Part shown: positions 21,021 to 29,704 of the stretch, in pieces
How positions within the stretch are numbered: position 1 is the first letter of the stretch
Layout of the letters: every line of letters starts with the position of its first letter
NCBI RefSeq assembly: GCF_004801905.1
Contig: NZ_SSSN01000002.1
Coordinates: 233,442-297,441 of the forward strand
From: Orlajensenia flava
GTDB lineage: Bacteria; Actinomycetota; Actinomycetes; Actinomycetales; Microbacteriaceae
Direction: 5' to 3'
DNA length: 64,000 bases
Program-made: the position numbers and the translations under genes
The notes under the pieces: model-generated
Seen by the model: the letters and a program-made list of their open reading frames with translations, nothing else
What the model was told of the DNA's origin: nothing
Database searches by the model: none

Positions 21021-21527
21021 GTGGACGTCGAGATCCGGCCGCTCGGTGGTGACGACGTCGACGCCCTCCAGAGGTTGCTGGAGCTCGACCCGGGCTACTC
21101 GGAGCGGGTCACGGGATATCCGCCCGGCCCGTCCGACGCCCTGAGCGCACTCATCTCGCGGCCGGAGACCGTGACCGAGGACCACAAGCATGGTCATGGG
21201 TTGTGGCTGGACGGCGCTCTGACGGCGTTCATCGACACGGTCGAGGGCTACCCCGACGACCTCACGGCCACGATCGGCCTGGTCATGGTGGCTCCCGCTG
21301 CGCGACGTGAGGGATTCGGCACCCGTCTGCACGACGCCGTCATGCGTGAGATGCATCAGCGCGGGATCCGGACGATGCGCATGCCGATCGTCGCCACAGT
21401 CGCAACGGATGCGGAGCCTTTCGCGCGTTCGGCCGGGTATCGGCCGACCGGCGAGGTGAAGGAGCATCGCTACTCCCAGCTGGAGAGCACGGTCGCGATC
21501 TGGAGCAGGTCGTGCGGCGCGGACTGA
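21021..21527 (+). CDS. GNAT family N-acetyltransferase
   Basis: A 168-residue acetyl-CoA-dependent acyltransferase. The acetyl-CoA loop (motif A) is seen in LVMVAPAARREGFGTRLHD, with VMREMHQRGI and a C-terminal AGYRPTGE segment typical of GNAT folds. It begins with GTG only eight bases after gltA, so it is probably co-transcribed with citrate synthase. The substrate cannot be inferred. Confidence 0.85.
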   Translation: MDVEIRPLGGDDVDALQRLLELDPGYSERVTGYPPGPSDALSALISRPETVTEDHKHGHGLWLDGALTAFIDTVEGYPDDLTATIGLVMVAPAARREGFGTRLHDAVMREMHQRGIRTMRMPIVATVATDAEPFARSAGYRPTGEVKEHRYSQLESTVAIWSRSCGAD

Positions 21528-21541
21528 CGCCCGGCCACCGA

Positions 21542-21547
21542 TAACAT
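21542..21547 (+). promoter_or_regulatory. -10 element of a leaderless transcript
   Basis: TAACAT followed by exactly six bases and then ATG at 21554, with no Shine-Dalgarno sequence. The spacing places the transcription start at or next to the ATG. Confidence 0.6.
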
Positions 21548-21553
21548 CTCGTC

Positions 21554-22081
21554 ATGGCCGAACGAATTCTGCGCCCGGTTCGACTCACGAGCATCCCTCG
21601 GGAGCGGTTCACGGTCACCCGCGATGTTCCGCGCACTGTCCGCGTCGCCGTCTGGGTGCTCGTCGCCCTTGCGGCCGTCGCCGGCATCCGCATTCTCTTC
21701 GACGTCCTGACAGTGGACTGGAACGCCTACCTCGCCACGGCGGTGCACTCCTTCGTCCACAACGGGCGCACGCTCCACGTCACAACCGCGGAGGCGATCG
21801 GCGGCCGGGTGGCGGCGTGGGCCTTGGGCCTCGTCGTGGTGGGCGTGCAGATCGTCCTGAGTCTCCTACTGTGGCGCGGGCTCAACTGGGTGCGCGTGCT
21901 CCTGAGCGTGTTCGCCGTCTTGGGCCTCCTGACGATGTTCTTCCAGCAGAACCCGTTCATCTACCTCGAGGACCTCATCACCGCTGCCGCCGTCGGGTCG
22001 ACCTGGTTGCCTGAGTCGAACGCCTTCTTTCGACAGCTCACGGAAGATCGGCGGAAGCACCGCTCTCGACAGTTCCGCTGA
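21554..22081 (+). CDS. Hypothetical membrane protein with about three membrane segments
   Basis: A 175-residue protein. A polar, Arg-rich start of about 30 residues precedes hydrophobic segments near 35-57, 80-103 and 111-128. A short polar tail ends in KHRSRQFR. I do not recognise the family; small actinobacterial membrane proteins of this layout are common and uncharacterised. It appears to be read from its own leaderless promoter and is convergent with the penicillin-acylase-like gene, with a 10-base gap. Confidence 0.7.
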   Translation: MAERILRPVRLTSIPRERFTVTRDVPRTVRVAVWVLVALAAVAGIRILFDVLTVDWNAYLATAVHSFVHNGRTLHVTTAEAIGGRVAAWALGLVVVGVQIVLSLLLWRGLNWVRVLLSVFAVLGLLTMFFQQNPFIYLEDLITAAAVGSTWLPESNAFFRQLTEDRRKHRSRQFR

Positions 22082-22091
22082 CGTCAGCTGA

Positions 22092-24647
22092 TCAGTCGTG
22101 GTTCGCCTTCAGCACGAGGGTGTCCTTCGCCGCCTTCTGGTAGGCCTTCGGCGTGAAGGGCCACGGGCGCGTCTGGTTCTGCTGCCAGAGCGTGGTCTGG
22201 TCGGCGTAGTTCGGGTGGAATGCGTGCCCCGACTCGCCGGAGAGGTTGATCCAGGTCGACTGGTCGAAGTCGGCCAGGCTGATCACCTGGCGCATCGACG
22301 GAACCCAGTGCACGTCGTAGCTGTCCTCGGTGGCGTCCCATCCGAGGGCGTCGACCACCGACGTACTGCCGGGCAGTTCGTACGGTCCCCGGTTGAACAG
22401 CCACTCCAGCGGCGGGACGCCCGACTCGCCGAAGCTGGCATTGGTCAGCTCGAGGGTGTGCAGCGAGCCCCACCGCCACTTGGATGGATCGCCGCCCATG
22501 GCATCCGTGCCCTCTTCCCAGGCCTTCTTCGCGGCGTAGGCGAGCATCTCGTCACGACCGCTGACGCCGATCTTCTTGTTGGTCCACCACGGCGAATCGG
22601 GCTGGCCGAGCAGGGTGCCGACGACACTGAACCAGCGATCGCCTCCGGCCGGTCGAGTGCCGTCGGGCAGCTTGTCGCCGAACATCGCCACCAGCAATTG
22701 CCGCCACGTCATCTGGAAGTAGGCGGCCGCGGCGCTGTCGACGCCGTCGCGATCGTCCCACTTCTTCAGGAGCGCAACCCCTTTTGCCGCGTCCCCGCTG
22801 AGTTTCAGATCGGCCAGCACGGGTGCCAGCTGGGCCGCGTTGGCGTCGACGTCGTCGGCCTGGATGGATGCCATCGTCTTCACCGTGAACTTCTCACCCG
22901 AGGCGATCTGGGCCTGGATGCGGGTGGTGATCTGCTGCGCCCGGTAGCCGAGGTCCCAGTCCCTCGTGATGAATGCAGGGAAGTCCGCGGGCGCCGCCGC
23001 GTTGTTGGCCGTGACGATGTAGCCGCTCGGCGGGTTGAACACCGAGGGAAGCGCGCTGAAGGGGACGTAGCCCGACCAGCCCGACGCCGACGTCCATCCC
23101 GGGTTCACGGCGGTGCCATCGCCCGAGCGTCGGATGGGGATGAGGCCGGGCGCCTGGTAGCCGATGTTGCCGTCGACGTCGGAATAGAGCAGGTTTTGCG
23201 ACGGGACCTCGAAGAGCGAGGCGGCCGCGCGGAACTGATCCCAGTTCGTCGCCCTGTCCATGGCGAAGATGGCGGATGCCGTTCGGCCCGGCGTCAGCGC
23301 CGTCCACTGCAGGCTGAGCGCGTAGTCGCCATCCGGATAGCCGGCCTTGGTCGGATAGTCGTGCGTGATGGTGCCGAACGCGTCGCTGATGTCGCTCACG
23401 ATCGGCCCGTGCTCGGTCGCCCGGATGGTGATGGTGACGGGTGCACCCCCTGCGACCTTGATCTTCTCCGTATGGGAGGTCAGCGGCACCTGCACGCCAT
23501 CCATCTCGTAGGAGGTGCCTTTCACCTTCTCGAGGTAGAGGTCGGCGACGTCGGGCCCCAGGTTGGTGAAGCCCCACGCGACGCGGTCGTTGTGCCCGAT
23601 GATCACGCCCGGCAGACCCGAGAAGGTGTAGCCACTCACGTCGAACGGGCACTCTGCGGTGACCTTCAGGCAGTGCAGGCCCGCTTGGTACCAGATGGAG
23701 GGCATCACCGCCCCGAGGTGCGGGTCGTTGGCGAGGAGAGGTTTTCCGGTGTCGGTGAGCGAGCCCGACACGACCCAGGAGTTGGATCCGATGTCGCTGC
23801 CCGCCGGTCCCATGAGCGCCGGTACGTCGTCGAGGGCCGCCTTCAGTCGTGTCAGTGGCGCGGCAGCGGCGACGGATGCGGCTTCGCCGAGCGGCTCGAC
23901 GGAGGTGGCAGCGGTCGCGGCCGGCGCCGGGCCGCCGATGATGGTGGGGTGCGAGGCGAAGGGATAGTCGGGGTGGAGTTGCGCGACCTGCTCCGGCGTG
24001 AGCTTCGTGGAGAGCAGCGCCCGGTCGATCTCGTCGTCGAGGTTGCTGCGGAGGTCCCACGCCATCGCCTTCAACCACGCGACCGAGTCGGCCGGCGTCC
24101 ACTTCTCGGGCTTGTAACCGGGCGTCTGGATGCCCAGGACGGCGTACTCGAGCGACAGGTCGGCGCCCTGATGGGCGGCGAGGTAGGCGTTCACACCGTC
24201 GGCGTACGCCTGGTAGAACGACAGGGTCTCGGGGTCGAGGAGCTTGACCTCCTTCTCGGCGACGGCTCGCCAGCCGAGCGTGCGGATGAAGGTGTCGGTC
24301 GGAACCTGGCTGGCGCCGAAGAGCTCCGACAGCCGGCCCGCCGTCACATGCCGACGGAAGTCCATCTCCCAGAACCGGTCCTGTGCGTGCACGTACCCCT
24401 GGGCCATGAAGAGGTCCTTGGGATTGTCCGCGACGATCTGGGGGATGCCGGCCGAATCCCGGTAGACGCTGACGTCGTGGTGGAGACCGGCGATCACGAC
24501 CCGGCCGGAGAGCGTCGGGAACGAGCGCTGGACGGTCCAGACGCCGAGTCCTGCCGCCACGACACCGAGGACGAGCACGGTGACCAGCGCCCCGATGAGG
24601 AACCTGATGCCGCGATGCCTGCTCGTACGAGGGGTGTCGGTTCCCAC
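22092..24647 (-). CDS. Penicillin acylase family Ntn-hydrolase, membrane-anchored or exported
   Basis: An 851-residue N-terminal-nucleophile amidohydrolase. One membrane segment or signal anchor lies at about 15-37 (FLIGALVTVLVLGVVAAGLGV). The alpha-chain region has IPQIVADNPKDLFMAQGYVHAQDRFW split across conserved motifs, and the self-cleavage site GSNSW has the nucleophile Ser at about 288. LLANDPHLG follows, as in the family. Autocleavage would give an alpha and a beta chain outside the membrane. GTG at 24647 follows AAGGAG. Relatives hydrolyse penicillins, acyl-homoserine lactones or other N-acyl compounds; the substrate here is unknown. Confidence 0.9.
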   Translation of the reverse strand: MGTDTPRTSRHRGIRFLIGALVTVLVLGVVAAGLGVWTVQRSFPTLSGRVVIAGLHHDVSVYRDSAGIPQIVADNPKDLFMAQGYVHAQDRFWEMDFRRHVTAGRLSELFGASQVPTDTFIRTLGWRAVAEKEVKLLDPETLSFYQAYADGVNAYLAAHQGADLSLEYAVLGIQTPGYKPEKWTPADSVAWLKAMAWDLRSNLDDEIDRALLSTKLTPEQVAQLHPDYPFASHPTIIGGPAPAATAATSVEPLGEAASVAAAAPLTRLKAALDDVPALMGPAGSDIGSNSWVVSGSLTDTGKPLLANDPHLGAVMPSIWYQAGLHCLKVTAECPFDVSGYTFSGLPGVIIGHNDRVAWGFTNLGPDVADLYLEKVKGTSYEMDGVQVPLTSHTEKIKVAGGAPVTITIRATEHGPIVSDISDAFGTITHDYPTKAGYPDGDYALSLQWTALTPGRTASAIFAMDRATNWDQFRAAASLFEVPSQNLLYSDVDGNIGYQAPGLIPIRRSGDGTAVNPGWTSASGWSGYVPFSALPSVFNPPSGYIVTANNAAAPADFPAFITRDWDLGYRAQQITTRIQAQIASGEKFTVKTMASIQADDVDANAAQLAPVLADLKLSGDAAKGVALLKKWDDRDGVDSAAAAYFQMTWRQLLVAMFGDKLPDGTRPAGGDRWFSVVGTLLGQPDSPWWTNKKIGVSGRDEMLAYAAKKAWEEGTDAMGGDPSKWRWGSLHTLELTNASFGESGVPPLEWLFNRGPYELPGSTSVVDALGWDATEDSYDVHWVPSMRQVISLADFDQSTWINLSGESGHAFHPNYADQTTLWQQNQTRPWPFTPKAYQKAAKDTLVLKANHD

Positions 24648-24736
24648 GTCACTCCTTCGTGAATGCGGCTGTGCTGTGGACTTGTGAATCAGCTGTCCGG
24701 TCTCGGCAGGCTACCGGACGCGGCGCCGCTCCGCGC

Positions 24737-25705
24737 TCAGGCGTGCAGGGCGGTGTTGAGCGCGATGCCGTGACCGGAACGCTCCAGCACCTCGACGGCG
24801 CCCGTGACGGAGTTACGCCGGAAGAGGAGACCCGGCACGCCGGAAAGGGCGGCGGCCTTGACGCTCGCTCCGGCATCCGCTCCGCCGACGATGAGCACCT
24901 TGGTGCCCGCCGTCACGTAGAGACCGGCCTCGACGACGGAGTCGTCACCGATCGAGATGCCGATTCCCGAGTTGGCGCCGAGCAGCGCGCGCGCGCCGAT
25001 GCTCACGCGCTGCGTTCCGCCGCCCGAGAGGGTGCCCATGATGGACGCTCCGCCGCCGATGTCGGAGCCGTCACCCACCACGACGCCCTGCGAGATGCGG
25101 CCCTCGACCATCGACGTGCCCAGCGTGCCGGCGTTGTAGTTCACGAATCCCTCGTGCATCACGGTCGTTCCCGGTGCCAGGTGGGCGCCGAGTCGCACGC
25201 GTGACGCGTCGGCGATGCGCACTCGATCCGGCACGACGTAGTCGATCAGGCGGGGGAACTTGTCCAGTCCCGTCGCGGAGATGCCGGCGCGCTGAAGGCG
25301 GATACGGAGCCGGGCGTAGTCGTCGGGGTGCATCGCGCCGGCTGTGGTCCACACCACGGCCGGGAGGTGGGCGAAGATGCCGTCGAGGTTGAGGGTGTTG
25401 GGAGCGACGAGGAGGTGCGAGAGCAGGTGCAGGCGCAGGTAGACATCCGCCGTGCTGGCCGGTGCGGCATCGAGGTCGACCGTCACGGTGACGACCTCGA
25501 GGTCGACCTCCCTGCGCTGGTCGGGCACGGCGGATGCGGCCAGCTCGTCCGGAACGGATGCCTCGGCGGGGACTGGTCCCAGTGTCGGAGCCGGGAACCA
25601 GACGTCGAGCACCGTTCCGTCGGCCGCGCGAGTGGCGAGACCGTGGCCCCAGGCCGAGCGGTCAGCCGTCGTGGGTTCAGCGGTCGTGGGTGCAGGCGAG
25701 GGCAT
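24737..25705 (-). CDS. dapD: 2,3,4,5-tetrahydropyridine-2,6-dicarboxylate N-succinyltransferase
   Basis: Left-handed beta-helix acyltransferase of 322 residues that succinylates tetrahydrodipicolinate in the lysine/DAP pathway. Hexapeptide repeats fill about residues 165-280 ([59 protein letters not shown]). The long alpha/beta N-terminal domain is the actinobacterial DapD type. ATG at 25705 has no ribosome site but has TACCCT six bases upstream, as expected of a leaderless mRNA. It is divergent from dapE across 66 bases. Confidence 0.95.
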   Translation of the reverse strand: MPSPAPTTAEPTTADRSAWGHGLATRAADGTVLDVWFPAPTLGPVPAEASVPDELAASAVPDQRREVDLEVVTVTVDLDAAPASTADVYLRLHLLSHLLVAPNTLNLDGIFAHLPAVVWTTAGAMHPDDYARLRIRLQRAGISATGLDKFPRLIDYVVPDRVRIADASRVRLGAHLAPGTTVMHEGFVNYNAGTLGTSMVEGRISQGVVVGDGSDIGGGASIMGTLSGGGTQRVSIGARALLGANSGIGISIGDDSVVEAGLYVTAGTKVLIVGGADAGASVKAAALSGVPGLLFRRNSVTGAVEVLERSGHGIALNTALHA

Positions 25706-25711
25706 TCTGCA

Positions 25712-25717
25712 AGGGTA
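25712..25717 (-). promoter_or_regulatory. -10 element of leaderless dapD
   Basis: On the minus strand TACCCT is followed by six bases and the dapD ATG. No Shine-Dalgarno sequence precedes the start. Confidence 0.6.
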
Positions 25718-25759
25718 GCGGCGGCCGCCGCGCGTGACGGCGATGCCGGACGCGCTGAA

Positions 25760-25765
25760 TAGAAT
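25760..25765 (+). promoter_or_regulatory. -10 element of leaderless dapE
   Basis: TAGAAT is followed by six bases and the dapE ATG. This is the clearest of the -10 sites that sit directly at a start codon in this window. Confidence 0.65.
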
Positions 25766-25771
25766 GGCCCA

Positions 25772-26857
25772 ATGCCCGTGCCGCCCGCGCTCGACCTCTC
25801 CGCCGGTTCCGTCGCGCTCACCCGGAGCCTCTGCGACCTCCCCTCGGTCTCGGGTGATGAGGCGGTGCTCGCCGACGCGATCGAGACGGTGCTGCTTCGC
25901 CACCCGCATCTCGACGTCACGCGGGACGGCGACGCCATCGTGGCCCGCACGATGCTCGGCCGGGCTCAGCGCGTGATCATCGCCGGGCACATCGACACCG
26001 TTCCCATCAACGACAACCTGCCCACCCGCGTCGAGGACGTCGAGGGTGACGAGTACCTCTGGGGGCGCGGCACCGTCGACATGAAGGCCGGAGTCGCGGT
26101 CGCCCTCGTGCTCGCCGCCGAGTTGGATGACCCGCCCGTCGACGTGACGTGGATCTTCTATGACAACGAGGAGGTCGACGCCGAGCTCAACGGCCTCGGC
26201 CGCCTCGCTCGGAACCACCCGGACCTGCTGGCTGGCGACTTCGCCATCCTGGGGGAGCCGTCGAACGGGGGAGTCGAGGGCGGCTGCAACGGCACGATGC
26301 GGCTCGAACTGCGCACGAGCGGGCTGCGGGCGCATTCCGCGCGCTCCTGGGTGGGCGAGAACGCGATCCACAAGCTCGGTGATGCGCTCACCCGGCTCGC
26401 TGCGTACGAGCCGCGGACGGTGGAAGTCGATGGGCTGGCCTATCGGGAGGGGCTGAACGCCGTCACCGTATCTGGCGGAGTGGCCGGCAACGTCGTTCCG
26501 GATGCGGCGACACTCGTGCTCAATTACCGGTTCGCTCCCGACCAGAGCGCCGCCGAGGCCGCCGATCGGGTTCGCGCGCTCTTCTCCGACTACGATGTCG
26601 TCGTCGTGGACCAGGCAGAGGGTGCCCGCCCGGGTCTCGACGCCCCGCTCGCGCAGGCATTCGTCGCGGCCGTCGGCGCTGAGGCCAAGCCGAAGTACGG
26701 CTGGACGGATGTCGCCCGCTTCAGCGCCCTGGGCATCCCCGCCGTCAACTTCGGGCCCGGCGACCCGCTGAAGGCCCACGCGGATGACGAGCGCGTGCTC
26801 GTGAGCCAGATCACCGATGTCGAGCGTGCGCTGCGGGCATGGCTGACGACCTCCTGA
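25772..26857 (+). CDS. dapE: Succinyl-diaminopimelate desuccinylase
   Basis: Zinc-dependent M20 amidohydrolase of 361 residues that removes succinate from N-succinyl-LL-DAP. Metal-binding and catalytic motifs are [21 protein letters not shown] and [14 protein letters not shown]. The dimerisation domain lies at about 180-290, and the final ligand region is [15 protein letters not shown]. Together with dapC and dapD it completes three steps of the succinylase route encoded in this window. It ends 19 bases inside the next gene. Confidence 0.95.
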   Translation: MPVPPALDLSAGSVALTRSLCDLPSVSGDEAVLADAIETVLLRHPHLDVTRDGDAIVARTMLGRAQRVIIAGHIDTVPINDNLPTRVEDVEGDEYLWGRGTVDMKAGVAVALVLAAELDDPPVDVTWIFYDNEEVDAELNGLGRLARNHPDLLAGDFAILGEPSNGGVEGGCNGTMRLELRTSGLRAHSARSWVGENAIHKLGDALTRLAAYEPRTVEVDGLAYREGLNAVTVSGGVAGNVVPDAATLVLNYRFAPDQSAAEAADRVRALFSDYDVVVVDQAEGARPGLDAPLAQAFVAAVGAEAKPKYGWTDVARFSALGIPAVNFGPGDPLKAHADDERVLVSQITDVERALRAWLTTS

Positions 26858-28119
26858 CCGCGCCGCCCCTGCGCCGGCGACGGGATGCGCGTCTGGTGCC
26901 GGTGCGGATGGCCGCCCGCTGGCGGCTGCTGCCGCGGTGGTTGCGCATCGTCATCGTCTTCGCCGTCTCCCGGGTGGTCACCACTGCGTTGATGCTGGTG
27001 CTGGCGAGCGTTCAGGGCGCCAATCCCTGGACCGGCGACCACCCGGCCTACCTCGACTTCGCGAGCATCTGGGACGGGCGCTGGTACGACATCGTCGCCG
27101 TCGCCGGGTACCCAGCCCAGCTGCCCATGACCGCCGATGGCCACGTGGGCGAGAACGCTTGGGCGTTCATGCCCGGCTACCCGTTCCTGGTGCGCGTGCT
27201 CATGCTCGTCTCGAACCAGCCGTGGTCGCCCGTCGCCGTGTTCGTCTCAATCGCGTTCGGGCTCGGAACAGCCCTGCTGTTCTATCGACTGCTCATCCGG
27301 CACATCGACACGTCGTCGGCGCTGTTCGCGGTGACGCTGTTCTGCTTCGCGCCGCTCTCGCCGATGATGCAGGTCGCCTACGCGGAGTCGATGTACCTGT
27401 TCCTGCTGACGCTCGCCCTCCTCTTGCTCGACGAGCACCGCTACGTGCTGCTGCTACCCGTGATCGGGCTGATGGCGTTCACGCGCCCGAGCGGGCTGGC
27501 GTTCGCGCTCGCGATCGGGTTGCACGTGCTCTACCGCTGGGTCCGGCGTCGGCGTCATCCGTTCCCTCCCCGGCAGATGCTCGAGGCCGCCGGCGCAATG
27601 GTGTTCAGCCTGCTGGCGGGGCTGGCCTGGCCGCTCATCGCCTGGGTCGCGACGGGCGACATGAGTGCCTACACCGATACCGAGCTGGCATGGCGGATGC
27701 CCTACATCGGCTACGTCGACCTGGTTCCGTTCACCGCCTGGTTCCAGGGCGCGCACTGGTGGATCGTGTTCGCGTTGGCTCCCGGCGCTCCCGAGACCGG
27801 CAAGTGGGTCGCGGCGATCATCATCGTGGTGCTGCTGATCGTCGCGTTCGTCGCGGTGCTCTTCCTTCCGGCGGTTCGGCGACTGGGGGTCGACATCCGC
27901 TTCTGGCTGGCCTCCTACGGGCTCTACCTGCTCGCCGTCTTCTTCCCGCAGTCCAGCACCTTCCGGCTGCTGATGCCGATGTTCCCCATGCTCGGCGCGT
28001 TGGCGCAACCGCGTTCACGGGTGTACCGGATCGCCCTGGTGGTTCTCGCGGTCGCCCTGCAGTGGGGATGGCTGCTCATCGCCTGGGGCGTCGACGGAGC
28101 GGACTGGAGCCCGCCGTGA
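26839..28119 (+). CDS. Polytopic membrane glycosyltransferase, PIG-V/mannosyltransferase-like
   Basis: A 426-residue protein with about nine to ten membrane segments. The first extracytoplasmic loop holds [19 protein letters not shown] and [15 protein letters not shown], the acidic/aromatic pattern of GT-C enzymes of the PIG-V (Mannosyl_trans2) kind. These use polyprenyl-phosphate sugars at the outer face of the membrane. The ATG overlaps the dapE end by 19 bases, implying coupled expression. The acceptor may be a lipid or cell-wall glycan; mannose as donor is inference only. Confidence 0.7.
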   Translation: MADDLLTAPPLRRRRDARLVPVRMAARWRLLPRWLRIVIVFAVSRVVTTALMLVLASVQGANPWTGDHPAYLDFASIWDGRWYDIVAVAGYPAQLPMTADGHVGENAWAFMPGYPFLVRVLMLVSNQPWSPVAVFVSIAFGLGTALLFYRLLIRHIDTSSALFAVTLFCFAPLSPMMQVAYAESMYLFLLTLALLLLDEHRYVLLLPVIGLMAFTRPSGLAFALAIGLHVLYRWVRRRRHPFPPRQMLEAAGAMVFSLLAGLAWPLIAWVATGDMSAYTDTELAWRMPYIGYVDLVPFTAWFQGAHWWIVFALAPGAPETGKWVAAIIIVVLLIVAFVAVLFLPAVRRLGVDIRFWLASYGLYLLAVFFPQSSTFRLLMPMFPMLGALAQPRSRVYRIALVVLAVALQWGWLLIAWGVDGADWSPP

Positions 28120-28175
28120 CGCGTGATCGCGCCGGTGCGCGGTCGCTCGATTTCGGGAATGACCGGGCAGCGGGA

Positions 28176-28181
28176 GATAAT
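28176..28181 (+). promoter_or_regulatory. Candidate -10 for the DUF3117 gene
   Basis: GATAAT lies 32 bases before the DUF3117 ATG in a locally A-rich stretch. A -35 is not clear (TTTCGG at 28151-28156 gives a 19-base spacer). Confidence 0.4.
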
Positions 28182-28213
28182 GGGAACGCGAAAAGCCACG
28201 AAAGGGGAACTCA

Positions 28214-28387
28214 ATGGCGGCGATGAAGCCACGGACCGGTGACGGGCCTATGGAGGCTGTGAAGGAGGGTCGGCTCATCATCGTGCGGGTTCCGCTCGAA
28301 GGTGGCGGACGCCTCGTCGTCTCGGTCAACGACGCTGAAGCCAAGGAGCTCCACGACGCGCTGGCGAAGGTCGTCGCGCCGGCCTAG
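28214..28387 (+). CDS. DUF3117 conserved actinobacterial miniprotein
   Basis: A 57-residue protein beginning MAAMKPRTGDGPMEAVKEGR and continuing IIVRVPLEGGGRLVVSVNDA, a sequence nearly invariant across actinobacteria. GGGGAA five bases before ATG supports the start. The predicted fold is a small beta sheet plus a helix (AKELHDALAKVV). The function is unknown; extreme conservation at this size suggests a binding role with a core partner. It sits alone between the glycosyltransferase and the O-methyltransferase, with its own -10-like site. Confidence 0.93.
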   Translation: MAAMKPRTGDGPMEAVKEGRLIIVRVPLEGGGRLVVSVNDAEAKELHDALAKVVAPA

Positions 28388-28460
28388 CGCACGAGCGCCA
28401 CCGATGCCCGGGGTCGAGAGATTCCGGGCATCGTCGTCTGTGAACCGCCGAGCAGCGTGG

Positions 28461-29093
28461 CTAACCGCGCAGTTTGGCGATCTGCAGCAGGCCGTCTCCG
28501 GCCGGCGAGATCGCAGACACCACAGCGGGCGATGATGCGATCTCGGTGACGAGGGAGCGGAAGTCGCTGGCAACGTCGTCGCGCTGCGCCGGGTCCGCCA
28601 CGCGTCCCCGCCAGAGTGCGTGCGGGACGAGCACGGTGCCGCCCGGTCGCACGAGACGGAGGCCGTGCTCGACGTATTCGATGACGGATGCGGGGTCGGC
28701 GTCGACCAGGACGATGTCGTACGAGTCCTCGTTCATGCGCGGCAGGACGTCACCCGCGCCGCCGGCGATGAGGCGGACGCGGTTGGGCGCGATCCCGGCC
28801 TCGGTGAAGAGCGTGCGGGCGTGCTGCTGGTGATCGACCTCCGAGTCGATCGACGTGAGCGTCGCGCCGGTCGCGCCCGCTAGCAGCCACAGACCCGACA
28901 CCCCCACGCCGGTGCCGATCTCGACGATCGACGCCGCGCCGCTCGCGGCAGCGACCACGGCGATCTGCGCACCAACCGCCGGGGAGACGGGCTCGATGCC
29001 GAGTTCGAGCGACTGCTGACGCGCCTTGACGATCGATTCGGGCTCGACGACCGCGTCGTCAACGTATTTCCAGTTCAGATCTCTGTCAGACAC
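28461..29093 (-). CDS. SAM-dependent O-methyltransferase (Rv1220c-like)
   Basis: A 210-residue class I methyltransferase of the catechol/caffeoyl-CoA O-methyltransferase-like group. The SAM-binding motif is VEIGTGVGVSGLWLL near residue 57, followed by TLTSIDSE and DIVLVDADPASVIEY, the acidic metal-site region. GTG at 29093 follows CAGGAG five bases upstream. Position next to tatB is shared with mycobacteria, where the function is also not established. The substrate is unknown. Confidence 0.88.
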   Translation of the reverse strand: MSDRDLNWKYVDDAVVEPESIVKARQQSLELGIEPVSPAVGAQIAVVAAASGAASIVEIGTGVGVSGLWLLAGATGATLTSIDSEVDHQQHARTLFTEAGIAPNRVRLIAGGAGDVLPRMNEDSYDIVLVDADPASVIEYVEHGLRLVRPGGTVLVPHALWRGRVADPAQRDDVASDFRSLVTEIASSPAVVSAISPAGDGLLQIAKLRG

Positions 29094-29167
29094 TCGGGCT
29101 CCTGTGTGGATGGGCGTCTTCAGCCTAGAGGCGTCCCTGAGCGGGAGGTCGCCGCCTCGCCGCGGGT

Positions 29168-29173
29168 TATCCT
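29168..29173 (+). promoter_or_regulatory. -10 element of leaderless tatB
   Basis: TATCCT is followed by six bases and ATG at 29180; no Shine-Dalgarno sequence is seen. Confidence 0.55.
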
Positions 29174-29179
29174 GATGGC

Positions 29180-29635
29180 ATGTTCGGCCTGACCTTCGAG
29201 AAGCTCCTCATCATCGGGGTCATCGCCGTCTTCCTGCTCGGGCCGGAGCGACTGCCGCACTATGCGGCGCAACTCGGCCGCCTCGTACGTCAACTGCGGG
29301 ACATGGCCAACGGCGCCAAGGATCGCATGCGCGACGAGATGGGGCCGGACTTCGACGACGTCGACTGGAAGAAGCTCGACCCCCGGCAGTACGACCCGCG
29401 GCGGATCATCCGTGAGGCCCTGCTCGATGACGAGCCCGCCGCCCCGACCATCTCGCGGTCGGGGTCGGCGGTCGCCGGTGCGGCCGCGACCGCATCCGTG
29501 AGCCGTGCGGACCCGGCGGGTACGGCCGGCGCGTCGACCGCTGCGTCGTCACCCGCTGCGCCGCCGTCCGCCACGTCTTCACCCGCCGCGGCACCGGCGT
29601 CTGCGACGACGCCGTTCGACACCGAGGCGACCTGA
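29180..29635 (+). CDS. tatB: Sec-independent translocase subunit TatB
   Basis: A 151-residue TatB with a single N-terminal membrane helix (FEKLLIIGVIAVFLLGPERLP) containing the conserved Glu and the Gly-Pro hinge. An amphipathic helix follows (LVRQLRDMANGAKDRMRDEM), then DWKKLDPRQYDP, an actinobacterial TatB hallmark. The last 60 residues are an Ala/Ser/Thr/Pro-rich disordered tail. It acts with TatA and TatC, not in view, to export folded proteins such as EfeB. Confidence 0.93.
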   Translation: MFGLTFEKLLIIGVIAVFLLGPERLPHYAAQLGRLVRQLRDMANGAKDRMRDEMGPDFDDVDWKKLDPRQYDPRRIIREALLDDEPAAPTISRSGSAVAGAAATASVSRADPAGTAGASTAASSPAAPPSATSSPAAAPASATTPFDTEAT

Positions 29636-29647
29636 CCGAGCAAGAGC

Positions 29648-29661
29648 GGGTCATCTGACCC
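29648..29661. promoter_or_regulatory. Inverted repeat upstream of the MFS/PLP-enzyme operon (candidate operator)
   Basis: GGGTCA-TC-TGACCC is a perfect 6-bp inverted repeat with a 2-base centre, ending 31 bases before the -10 of the MFS gene. Size and symmetry suit a dimeric repressor such as a GntR-type protein. With only two central bases it is a poor RNA hairpin, though it lies just 13 bases after the tatB stop. Confidence 0.4.
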
Positions 29662-29692
29662 ACTCGATTCGAGACGGCGTCCACCGGGTGGT

Positions 29693-29698
29693 TACACT
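29693..29698 (+). promoter_or_regulatory. -10 element of the leaderless MFS gene
   Basis: TACACT is followed by six bases and ATG at 29705. TCGAGA about 18 bases upstream could be a weak -35. Confidence 0.6.
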
Positions 29699-29704
29699 CC
29701 ACTC

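Noticed and set aside
22098-24662. An 854-codon open frame on the plus strand opposite the penicillin-acylase gene.
   Set aside because: Same shadow effect; no motifs, repeated VGR/RRR-type composition, and the opposite strand encodes a complete Ntn-hydrolase.
25706-26779. Upstream extension of dapD through dapE on the minus strand.
   Set aside because: The extension is antisense to dapE. DapD starts naturally at 25705, next to a -10 element.
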